From JBGTSJ01 sp041940305 (GTDB lineage: Bacteria > Planctomycetota > Planctomycetia > Planctomycetales > Planctomycetaceae): a stretch of DNA of 64,000 nucleotides. Positions 20,247 to 27,995 of the stretch are shown in pieces. The notes under the pieces were generated by a model. It ran no database searches and had not been told where the DNA came from. It saw nothing but the letters and a program-made list of their open reading frames with translations. The DNA is taken from contig JBGTSJ010000018.1 of the NCBI GenBank assembly GCA_041940305.1, positions 72,128-136,127 on the forward strand, written 5' to 3'. Each line of letters begins with the position of its first letter. Position 1 is the stretch's first letter. A program made the position numbers and the translations under genes.

Positions 20247-20897
20247 ATGGAGAACTTTCTGCTGCATGGGGGGCACAGCAGTGCATTGCTGAAGCAGAAC
20301 CGGCCGTCGCGGTTTCGCTGGCACTGCGAACCGCGGCGCTGGTCGGTGAGTGGCGACCGTCTGCATATCGAGACCGATGGTCAGACCGATTTCTGGCAGC
20401 GCACTCATTACGGTCATCGATCGGATAACGGGCACTTTCTGTTTCGAGCAGCCGAGGAGGACTTCGTTCTGTCGTCCTGTGTGGAGTTCCACCCCGTACA
20501 TCAATACGACCAGGCTGGCTTGATGGTGCGCCTCTCGGCCGACTGCTGGCTCAAGGCGTCCGTCGAGTTCGAGCCGTCCGGCCCGTCACGGCTGGGTGCA
20601 GTGGTCACGAACTTCGGCTACTCCGACTGGTCGGTACAAGGCGTTTCAGCGGCGCAACGACAGATCTGGTTGCGAATTCGCCGCGAGACGAGCGACTACA
20701 TTGTGGAGGCGTCGGACGGCGGCGAGCATTGGGAGCTCATGCGATTGGCGCATCTGCACGGCCCGGCGGGAGCGCAGGTCACCTGCGGTGTCTATGCCTG
20801 CAGTCCGGTGGCGCAGGGGTTCGTCTGCGAGTTCTCTGACTTGTCGCTCGTCTCCGGGCGACCGCAATCGAAGTCCCCCATCAGATCTTCTTGTTAA
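20247..20897 (+). CDS. DUF1349 domain protein (concanavalin-like fold)
   Basis: The protein is 216 residues and belongs to the DUF1349 family (the yeast Ree1 type), a beta-sandwich related to concanavalin A-like lectins. Typical features are FRWHCEPRRWSVSGDRLHIE at the start, TDFWQRTHYG, YDQAGLMVRLSADCWLKASV and EF in the middle, and a late CSPVAQGFVCEFSDLSL strand pair. No signal peptide is present, so it is cytoplasmic. The ATG at 20247 follows GTGGGG and is preferred to a TTG 15 bases upstream. The biochemical role of bacterial members is unknown. It stands alone, flanked by the Cys-rich protein gene and a truncated P450 gene. Confidence 0.82.
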   Translation: MENFLLHGGHSSALLKQNRPSRFRWHCEPRRWSVSGDRLHIETDGQTDFWQRTHYGHRSDNGHFLFRAAEEDFVLSSCVEFHPVHQYDQAGLMVRLSADCWLKASVEFEPSGPSRLGAVVTNFGYSDWSVQGVSAAQRQIWLRIRRETSDYIVEASDGGEHWELMRLAHLHGPAGAQVTCGVYACSPVAQGFVCEFSDLSLVSGRPQSKSPIRSSC

Positions 20898-20928
20898 GGG
20901 TTCTCACGTAGCTTCTGGGACTACTTTC

Positions 20929-21303
20929 GTGGAAACGCGGTTCACCAGGCACGGTCTGGCTGCAACTCATTCAGCGTCAGCACTCCCGAACGGTCCCACG
21001 GCCCCGGCCGCATGGCAGTTGTGGCGCTATTCGCAGTCGCCGCTTTCGTTCCTGGAAGCATGCACGCGTCGCTACGGCGATACATTCACCCTGCGCTTTG
21101 CGGGGTACGGCACGTTTGTGATGCTTTCAGCTCCTGACGCCGTCAGAGACGTGTTTCGAGGAGACGCTCACGCCCTGTACTCGGGCGAGGGAAACGCGTT
21201 CTTGAGCTCGGCGGTAGGCACGAACTCGGTCTTGGTCCTCGATGGCAACCCTCACCAGCGACAGCGGCGCGTCCTGCTGCCACCGCTTAGTGCGGCAATT
21301 TGA
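20929..21303 (+). pseudogene. Cytochrome P450 fragment (N-terminal 124 residues)
   Basis: The start is taken at the GTG at 20929. The sequence matches the beginning of a bacterial P450: LPNGPTAPAAWQLWRYSQSP, then FLEACTRRYGDTFTLRFAG, LSAPDAVRDVFRGD and NSVLVLDGNPHQRQRRVLLP, which is the B-C helix region. It stops at 21303, well before the I-helix, ExxR motif and heme-binding cysteine loop, so no functional enzyme can be made. The break coincides with sequence leading into an IS630-type transposase start at 21369. Insertion followed by deletion of the P450 remainder and most of the IS is the simplest explanation. Confidence 0.8.
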
Positions 21304-21368
21304 CAACTCTAGCGCATTCTGCGGGGGCAGGGTAAGCTGCGTCCTTCTTCATTCGAGGAGGGGACGGC

Positions 21369-21527
21369 ATGGAGGCGTATTCCAAGGAGTTCCGCCGGGA
21401 TGTGCTGGCCGCCTGTGACGCAGGCGGCGGGACGCGGGAAGTGGCCAATCGATTCCGTGTCGCTGAGTCTTGGGTCCAGCGAGCTTCCCAGCTCCCTCGT
21501 CGCGGCACCCTGGATACGCTGTACTGA
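21369..21527 (+). mobile_element. IS630-type transposase N-terminal fragment
   Basis: The 52 residues starting MEAYSKEFRRDVLAACDAGG and containing TREVANRFRVAESWVQR match the N-terminal helix-turn-helix of IS630-family transposases. After about residue 42 the match is lost and a stop follows, so the catalytic DDE domain is missing. AGGAGGGGA lies just upstream as a ribosome binding site. The left IS boundary is probably close to 21300, where the P450 reading frame ends. It is a dead remnant. Confidence 0.75.
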
Positions 21528-21642
21528 AGGTGCCGGTTATGACGATGGTAGGGATGAGCGCGAGCCTGCGCGCACCGCCCTGCCCTGCGCAGCGGCAGTT
21601 TCGGCCGATCGGACTCGGCCCCCTTCTCGCAGAACGAATCTC

Positions 21643-23103
21643 ATGGACGAGCCACAGACGCCGGCGCAGCCGAAGGTTGCGTCGTTTTCTCCGCTTGGAC
21701 TTCTTGGGGCGCCGTACCTGTGGGGTGCGATCGCGACGTTTGCCTTTTACCAGGCGATCCCGAGGCTGCCGGTGCATCGCGAGCTGGCGGAGCGCTATTT
21801 CTGTGCTCACCCGGTGGAATACGTCCAGACGGCGCTGTTCTTCGTCGGCATTGCCTGGCTGGTCCGCAGCCTGATTCGGCTGCGCACCGAACGCGCCGCG
21901 CTGGCTGCGGGCGAATCCCTCAACGAAAACGCCGCGGCGAATGCCGACCCTCTCCCCGCAATTGAAGCCGCGCACGACCGGCTGGCCCCGACTCTCCGCG
22001 ACACCGTGCTTGGCCGGCGGTTGAGCGATCTGAAGGCCTATCTCCGGCATCGGCCGTCAGGCAGCACGATCGAAGACCATCTGAAGTACCTGCACGAGTT
22101 GGCGGTCGACCGGATGCTCGATGGCTATTCGCTCCTGCAGACGATCGTGTGGGCGATCCCCATCATGGGGTTCCTGGGGACGGTGCTGGGCATCACCATG
22201 GCCATCGCCAACCTCGACGTGAATCAGCTGGATACTTCGCTGGCGGCCGTCACGCACAATCTCGCCGTGGCGTTCGATACCACCGCGGTCGCGCTCTGCC
22301 ACTCGCTGATCCTCGTGTTCACCTTCGTGATGGTGAAACGCTCGGAGGAAGCGGTCCTCGCGCGGGCCAATGCCTTCGGGCAGGTCAGCGTGCTGCCGCT
22401 CTTTCCCGAAGACGCCTCCCGGCCGGCGCCTCTGATCGAGGCCGAAGCGGAAGCCGCCCGGCAGTTCATCGACCGCACCGAAGCCCTGATCGAATCGCAG
22501 ACGCGGCTCTGGCAGGACTCGGTCGAGTCGCTCCGGGAACGCTGGACCGGCACGCTGGATGAGCAGCGCGAGCAGCTTGCGGGAGCGCTGCAGCAGGGAA
22601 CACAACAAACGCTCGGCGATCATGCGGAACAGCTTGCCACAGCTCGCCAGGAACTGGTGTCGGCGGTCGGACGGCTTTCTCAAGAACTCACCCGGCAGAT
22701 GGAACAGGCGGACGGCGCCCGCCGCGAGCAGGACGCCGCGCTCGCCGGGCGGATGGAGTTTTTCGCTGCGCAGGTCGGTGCGATGCTCAATGCTGCACAG
22801 CTCGCTGCGGACGAACGGACCGAACGGCTGCTGGCGAGCTTCGGCCAGCGCGTCGACTCGTGGCAGGGCCAGCTGCAGCAGACGACGGCCCGCGTCGAGT
22901 CCCAGGTTGAGGCACTGACCCGGCAGAGCGAGCAGCTGGCCGGAGTGCTTGAACAGGGAGGGGACGTCATTCAGCTGCAGCGGAAACTGTCGGAGAACCT
23001 CGACGCCCTGCGTGCCGCGGAGACGTTCGAGCAGACGATGCACAGCCTCAGCGCGGCAGTGCATCTGCTGTCGGCCAATGCCCGCGTCCGGTCGGCAGCC
23101 TGA
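21643..23103 (+). CDS. MotA/TolQ/ExbB-type proton channel protein with long coiled coil
   Basis: The protein is 486 residues. The N-terminal half has about four hydrophobic segments (near residues 18-36, 60-80, 165-188 and 210-235). The third and fourth carry the MotA/TolQ/ExbB signature IPIMGFLGTVLGITMAI and AFDTTAVALCHSLILVFTF. The C-terminal half (about 260-486) is a Gln/Glu/Arg/Ala-rich helix of coiled-coil character (QLAGALQQGTQQTLGDHAEQ and similar). The next two genes encode single-TM proteins that could be the ExbD/MotB-like stator partners, so the three probably form an ion-driven inner-membrane motor. The start at 21643 gives the cytoplasmic N-terminus; GGACTTCTTGG is coding, not a signal peptide. 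Confidence 0.85.
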   Translation: MDEPQTPAQPKVASFSPLGLLGAPYLWGAIATFAFYQAIPRLPVHRELAERYFCAHPVEYVQTALFFVGIAWLVRSLIRLRTERAALAAGESLNENAAANADPLPAIEAAHDRLAPTLRDTVLGRRLSDLKAYLRHRPSGSTIEDHLKYLHELAVDRMLDGYSLLQTIVWAIPIMGFLGTVLGITMAIANLDVNQLDTSLAAVTHNLAVAFDTTAVALCHSLILVFTFVMVKRSEEAVLARANAFGQVSVLPLFPEDASRPAPLIEAEAEAARQFIDRTEALIESQTRLWQDSVESLRERWTGTLDEQREQLAGALQQGTQQTLGDHAEQLATARQELVSAVGRLSQELTRQMEQADGARREQDAALAGRMEFFAAQVGAMLNAAQLAADERTERLLASFGQRVDSWQGQLQQTTARVESQVEALTRQSEQLAGVLEQGGDVIQLQRKLSENLDALRAAETFEQTMHSLSAAVHLLSANARVRSAA

Positions 23104-23221
23104 CCATCGGGCATCGCCCGGCGTTCATCAGGGCGGGGACATCCCGTGATCCTGGCGGGACGGCCGATGAGAAGCGGCCTTTCCCGGCAGTGCAGCAGCG
23201 AGCGATACATCCGAACCCACC

Positions 23222-25243
23222 ATGTCCCGCCGGCCGACCAGCAATGCCGTCTCGCTGTTCCCGTTTCTGGCGGTGCTGATGTGCGCGCTCGGTGCACTCA
23301 TCCTGCTGCTGCTCGTCACTGCGCGCCGCATTCATGACCAGGCCGTCGAGCGGGCCCGCGACCACGATTCGGTAGAGATCGTCGAGGTCGCGGCTGCTCC
23401 ACCTCCAGCCATTGAGCCTGAGCCGGTCCCCGAACCGGAGCCGCTGCCCGAGCCGGTTGTGCTGCCCGCTCCCCTGCCCCCACCGGGACCGACGGCCGCC
23501 GAACTGCGAGAGGAGTGGGAACGCACGGTCGCCGGTTTGGAACGCGATGCCGCGCGACTGTCCGCACTGCTGGCGACGGAATCTGACGCCGTCGACCAGG
23601 GGCGCACGCGGCTCGCCTCGACGAAGGCGGAGCTGGATGATCTTCAGCGTCAATCGGCGACGCTCGTGGTCCGGCAGGCCGACCTGTCTGCCACCGATCA
23701 GGAGCGCGCACAGCGGCGCGCGGCGCTCGAACAGGAACTGGCTGAAACGGAACGGCAGATTGAGCAGGCCCGCCGCAATCGCGAGGAGCAGGGCAGCCAA
23801 TACCGCATTCTGCCCTATGACGGACAATCGGGTACGACGCGGCGGCCGATCCTCATCGAATGCACGTCGACGGGCCTGACGTTCACGTCCGAAGGCATCA
23901 CGCTGACCCCTGAACAGCTCAACGGTTTCGCCCCCATCCGCAACCCCCTGCTGGCCGGAGCCGACGCGCTCATCACCTACTGGTCCGTCAAAGACCTGAT
24001 GGGGACCGCTGACGAACCCGCGGGACGGCCCTATGTGCTGCTCATTGTGCGGCCCGGCGGCACCGTCGGCTACTACGTCGCCCGCAGGCTGCTCGAAAGC
24101 ATGCAGGAGCCGTTCGGTTATGAACTCGTGTCGGACGACCAGGAGTTCCGCTGGCCCGAACGGGACCCGCAGGCCGCTGAGGTCTGCCGGAAGGCGATTG
24201 ACGCTGTGCTTGCCCAGCGGACGCGGCTGCAGTCGCAGGTTGCCGGCGGTCAACTGCCGGTGGCGGGACCTCTTCAATTCAGCAACAGCGACGGCGAATT
24301 CTATCTCGAGGAAGTTGAGCGCCTGCGCGGCGAAGGTCGCACCGTGCACTTTGGCGGCCGCACGTTCGAACGTACTCCGGGGTCCGGCAGCGGCGCGATG
24401 CCGTCCGGCAACCGGAACAGCAGCGGATCCCGTCCAGGCACGGCACCCGGCGCACCGACGGCCACCGCACCTCCCGCCGGGCCGCGCGTCATCGAGAACC
24501 CGCGAGGACGCGCGCTGTCGGGGATCGACCCTTCAGAACGACCGAGTCCGTCCCTCGACGACGCGGCCGGGGAACCAGCCATGACGGCCGATGCGGCCAG
24601 CGGCTCCAACCGGCAATCGACATCCGGCCCCTTCGCCGCGACGCCGGGAACTCCGACGACACAAGGAAGTCCGCATGCAGTCCAAGCGACTCGCGACACA
24701 CAAACAGCCTCAGCGAACACTCCCGCCGACGACGATGCCTGGCGGCCGACCCGTCCGGGAGAACGGGGCTCCACCGAGGGCCGGTTCGGGAATGGAACAG
24801 CCTCCCGCTTCAACGGAACCGGCGAACGAAGCGCGGGCAATGAAGATCCCGATCCGCTGGCTCCTCGCGGTCAGAACGGGTCCACACCCCTCACATCCGG
24901 CCGGGTCGACCCCAAGGCGCCGCAATGGGGCCGGCGAAATCCGGGCAGCAGCATCGGGCTCGAACGGGAGGTGATCGTCCGCGTGGACGGGCAGCAGGTC
25001 GCCGTCGAACGGGAACTTCCCATCACGATCACCAGCGGCATGACCAAGGATGAGTTGCAGCAGGCTCTGGCCGAAACACTCGACGCCCACATCCGCGACT
25101 GGGGACTGCCGCCCAAGAGCTTCTACTGGCTTCCGATGGTTCGTTATCAGGTGCTGCCGGGTGGAAACCAGTACCTCAGGCGGCTGACCGACGTCACCGA
25201 TGAATGGACCGTCAAATCCCGAGTGGAGTACGTGCTGGAGTAA
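23222..25243 (+). CDS. Single-TM partner protein 1 of the ExbB-like channel
   Basis: The protein is 673 residues, with one N-terminal TM helix (SLFPFLAVLMCALGALILLL at residues 11-30) and then a Pro/Glu-rich stretch (about 55-85). A coiled coil follows (about 95-190), then a globular region (about 195-390), a long low-complexity Ser/Gly/Pro/Thr-rich linker (about 395-570) and a C-terminal domain (about 575-673). The TM segment lacks the membrane aspartate that ExbD, TolR and MotB use for proton translocation. I do not recognise a named family. Position between an ExbB-like gene and a second single-TM gene suggests a stator or scaffold role spanning the periplasm. Confidence 0.65.
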   Translation: MSRRPTSNAVSLFPFLAVLMCALGALILLLLVTARRIHDQAVERARDHDSVEIVEVAAAPPPAIEPEPVPEPEPLPEPVVLPAPLPPPGPTAAELREEWERTVAGLERDAARLSALLATESDAVDQGRTRLASTKAELDDLQRQSATLVVRQADLSATDQERAQRRAALEQELAETERQIEQARRNREEQGSQYRILPYDGQSGTTRRPILIECTSTGLTFTSEGITLTPEQLNGFAPIRNPLLAGADALITYWSVKDLMGTADEPAGRPYVLLIVRPGGTVGYYVARRLLESMQEPFGYELVSDDQEFRWPERDPQAAEVCRKAIDAVLAQRTRLQSQVAGGQLPVAGPLQFSNSDGEFYLEEVERLRGEGRTVHFGGRTFERTPGSGSGAMPSGNRNSSGSRPGTAPGAPTATAPPAGPRVIENPRGRALSGIDPSERPSPSLDDAAGEPAMTADAASGSNRQSTSGPFAATPGTPTTQGSPHAVQATRDTQTASANTPADDDAWRPTRPGERGSTEGRFGNGTASRFNGTGERSAGNEDPDPLAPRGQNGSTPLTSGRVDPKAPQWGRRNPGSSIGLEREVIVRVDGQQVAVERELPITITSGMTKDELQQALAETLDAHIRDWGLPPKSFYWLPMVRYQVLPGGNQYLRRLTDVTDEWTVKSRVEYVLE

Positions 25244-25306
25244 GCCGGCAGCGGCTCCGGCGATCGATGTGCAGCGTGCCTGGCAGAGAACGCGGCAGAA
25301 CCAACC

Positions 25307-26416
25307 ATGTCCCGCAAGCGTGACAACGAGATTGCCTTCGGCTCCGACGCCTTTCTGGACGTCGTGTGCAATCTCGTCGGCATTCTGATCGTGCTGATCG
25401 TCGTCGCGGGCCTGCGGATCAGCCGGGCTCCCGTCGAGGGCGAGTCGGAGGAGACGCCCGCTGCTGCCCCCGCCGTCGTTGCGGTGACGCCGCCGGAAGA
25501 GCCGGTCGAACCGGAGCCGAAACCATCGCCTCCGACACTTCCGCCGGAGCCGGTAGTCCTCCCTCCCGCGGAGCCTCCGCCGGAGCTGATTGCCGAGGCC
25601 GATGCTCTGCGATCGCAGCTGTTGAGGATGCAGTCCGACCTCGACCGAGCTCGGGCCGATCGTGCCGTGCTGACGCAGCAGTTGAGCAGTGTTGAGTCGC
25701 AGCGGGCGGCCGTTGCTCAGCAGATCGAATCCGCACGCGATCGCATGGCCGTGGTAGAGCGATCGGTGTCGGACCTCGACACCGCCGTCCGCGAGCAGGA
25801 GCGGCGCGTGGCGGCCGCCCGGCTGCAGCTGCAGTACGAAACGCAGGTGGAGACCGATTCACCGGTGCTCGCCCATCGCGTCACTCCGATCGGCAGGCAG
25901 GTGACGCAGGACGTCGAGGTGCACTTTCGGCTTTCCGGCGGGCGAGTCTCCGTCGTGCCGATCGAGATGCTGGCCAACGACCTTAAGGATCGAGTGGAAC
26001 GGCATCGCGACATGCTGTTCCGCGTGCCGCGCTACGAGGGAGCCATCGGCCCCGTGGACGGCTTCACGATGCACTACGTCATCGAACGCCAGCAGGCGAC
26101 GGCCCTCGAAGAGCTGCGCAACGGCGGCCCCGTACTGCGCATCGGTCTCTCGTATTACGAGATCGAAGCCAAGCCCGATGCACCGAGTGAGTCCATCGAG
26201 GAAGTTCGGCTGCCCCGCTCACGGTTCCGCAGCGCCCTGGCCCAGGCCGGCCCCCGCGCGATTCTCACGTTCTGGGTCTATCCCGACAGCTTTGAACTGA
26301 ATCGCCAACTGCAGGAACTGGTGCACTCGGCCGGCTACGAAGTCGCCTCGCGCCCGCTGCCTCACGGCGTCCCCATTGCCGGCTCTCCCAATGGCTCCAA
26401 GTCGGTCGCGCAATGA
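25307..26416 (+). CDS. Single-TM partner protein 2, ExbD/MotB-like
   Basis: The protein is 369 residues. The N-terminus DNEIAFGSDAFLDVVCNLVG followed by ILIVLIVVAGL is a single TM helix entered by an aspartate (D18), as in ExbD/TolR/MotB, where that residue carries protons. A Pro/Glu-rich linker (about 45-90), a coiled coil (about 95-165) and a C-terminal globular domain (about 185-350) follow. It is a shorter relative in layout of the preceding gene (TM, Pro-rich, coiled coil, C-terminal domain). It probably completes a three-gene ion-driven complex with the genes at 21643 and 23222. What force or transport the complex delivers is unknown. Confidence 0.72.
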   Translation: MSRKRDNEIAFGSDAFLDVVCNLVGILIVLIVVAGLRISRAPVEGESEETPAAAPAVVAVTPPEEPVEPEPKPSPPTLPPEPVVLPPAEPPPELIAEADALRSQLLRMQSDLDRARADRAVLTQQLSSVESQRAAVAQQIESARDRMAVVERSVSDLDTAVREQERRVAAARLQLQYETQVETDSPVLAHRVTPIGRQVTQDVEVHFRLSGGRVSVVPIEMLANDLKDRVERHRDMLFRVPRYEGAIGPVDGFTMHYVIERQQATALEELRNGGPVLRIGLSYYEIEAKPDAPSESIEEVRLPRSRFRSALAQAGPRAILTFWVYPDSFELNRQLQELVHSAGYEVASRPLPHGVPIAGSPNGSKSVAQ

Positions 26417-26622
26417 CCACTGCGCGATTACGTCCGGTTTAGTTTCCGATAGCAGCCATGCGAATGCAGCGGGTTACTTCGTGGCCCGTAAGCGGCATAC
26501 GTGGGGACACACGTTTGCCTACACGGGCTTTCTTCGCGTCACGGAATGCCGCGGCGCCTTCGAACTACCGTGCTGGAACTCGGACGCTCGATGCGTCCGG
26601 GTCGCTGAGAGGATGGGGTGTG

Positions 26623-27180
26623 TCAGCGAAACAAGTCGTTGAGCATCGACAGCACGCAGGCCAGCAATCCAAGCAGCAGCATGCCGAGGGAGATGCCGAC
26701 CCAGATGCCGAGCAATGGGCGTCCGACGGTGCGAAACTCCGAGAGGATCCGATGACTCGCGGCATCAGCCGATTCGGCCGCCGTCATGACTCGTTCATCG
26801 CCATTGTCAGTCGATGCACCGTTGGATTCCGATGACTCCGCAACGCTGAAGCTCCATCCGCACGTGGGGCACTGATCTGCATCGCCGGGAAACTCGGCGC
26901 CGCAGGCCAGGCACGTCGGCGCTCGCTCCGGGGACTCGCTGGCCGCCGTCGGCAAACCGGATTGGTGCAGTTCTTCAATCAACTGCAGGGCGGCCGCGGC
27001 GTGCTCTTCCGGCACGTTCAACTGCACGTTGCCGAAAGCCGTGCCGTAGTGCCACAGCGCCGTCACGAGTTCGGCGTTCTCGACCTGCACCGGAATCGCC
27101 GCATCCTCCAGGCGCAATCGGGCCAGTTCCGCCAAAGGGACGTTATCGTAACGAGCGATGGTGACGAGTCGACCTGACAT
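26623..27180 (-). CDS. DUF2007 and zinc-ribbon membrane protein
   Basis: The protein is 185 residues. An N-terminal DUF2007-type domain spans about residues 1-75 (VTIARYDNVPLAELARLRLE, then AAIPVQVEN, with VQLNVPEEHAAAALQLI). It is followed by a zinc ribbon (CLACGAEFPGDADQCPTCGW, about 91-110), a polar linker, and a C-terminal TM helix (LLGIWVGISLGMLLLGLLAC). DUF2007 is called a 'putative signal transducing protein', without a defined function. It is followed upstream on the same strand by the PSP1-like gene, 21 bases away, so the two may form a transcription unit. Confidence 0.78.
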   Translation of the reverse strand: MSGRLVTIARYDNVPLAELARLRLEDAAIPVQVENAELVTALWHYGTAFGNVQLNVPEEHAAAALQLIEELHQSGLPTAASESPERAPTCLACGAEFPGDADQCPTCGWSFSVAESSESNGASTDNGDERVMTAAESADAASHRILSEFRTVGRPLLGIWVGISLGMLLLGLLACVLSMLNDLFR

Positions 27181-27201
27181 ACGGCCTCGAGACTGCGCGA
27201 G

Positions 27202-27726
27202 TCAGTTATGACACCCGCAGGAACCGCAGCCGCCGCCGGTTTCGCGCGGCACCAGTCCCTCGGCCGCGACCGGCTGCACCTCGATGACCCCCAGCCCCGC
27301 CGCGGCCGCCTGCAGCGCCAGCTTCGTGCACTCCGGACCGCGATCGTTCAGCACGTAGAGGATCAGCTTGGTGCGATCGAGCGTCCATTCCAGGTCGATC
27401 AGCTGCAGGTCCAGGTTCCAGTCGGCGATGCGTTGTTCCCACTCCGGAAACGCACGCTCTGCCTCGGCACGCTGAGTTCGCTGCCGTTCCCGATCCGCCT
27501 CCGTCGCCTCACGCAGCACATCTCCGCTGGGAGTGGCATCCTCCGCATCGCGCTGCGGCTCCCTCGGTGGAGCGAGCGATTCCAGCACGATGCCCAGTTC
27601 CTGGCCGCGCGACGTACTGACAACCACGCTCGATCCCCGAACGGGCGTATCATCGCCATGATGAGCGAATCGCGCCACTTCGGGCACACTGCCGTAACGC
27701 ACTAACAGCTTTGATGTAGCCAGCAT
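27202..27726 (-). CDS. PSP1-like protein with Cys-rich C-terminal tail
   Basis: The protein is 174 residues. The N-terminus (LLVRYGSVPEVARFAHHG, then RGSSVVVSTSRGQELGIVLE) and a later region (DLQLIDLEWTLDRTKLILYV) match the PSP1 C-terminal domain seen in Bacillus YaaT and relatives. These are involved in signalling complexes and RNA processing. The Cys-rich tail GGGCGSCGCHN is notable and could bind a metal or Fe-S cluster. It starts upstream of the DUF2007 gene on the minus strand and may share its transcript. The family call is moderately sure; its partner is unknown. Confidence 0.72.
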   Translation of the reverse strand: MLATSKLLVRYGSVPEVARFAHHGDDTPVRGSSVVVSTSRGQELGIVLESLAPPREPQRDAEDATPSGDVLREATEADRERQRTQRAEAERAFPEWEQRIADWNLDLQLIDLEWTLDRTKLILYVLNDRGPECTKLALQAAAAGLGVIEVQPVAAEGLVPRETGGGCGSCGCHN

Positions 27727-27835
27727 TCCGGGACATCCGTTTGTTCAGAAGGCAGTGCCGATCGTATCAGTCTCGCGCGGCCCGAAACAGCCGTGCGCTC
27801 GCCTGTTGGGTGTTGAGCCTCCACCAAAACCTGTA

Positions 27836-27856
27836 GACGGGGTCTGTGACCCCGTC
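27836..27856. repeat. Perfect 9-bp stem palindrome between the PSP1-like gene and lhr
   Basis: GACGGGGTC, TGT and GACCCCGTC form a perfect hairpin. The wording 'gtagacggggtctgtgacc' is typical of short repeats scattered through planctomycete intergenic DNA. It may act as a terminator for the helicase gene that ends at 27996 on the minus strand, although no T-run is present. Confidence 0.5.
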
Positions 27857-27995
27857 CGCACCAGCCGGATCGTCGAGGTTTCACTCGCTCGCCCGGCCTC
27901 GGAGAAGCCGGCTACAGAGGTTTTGACGGAACCTCTTGTCCAAATCGGATCTGCGGACTCGATCCGAATCGACGGCTGAAACGGACGGGTCCGTT

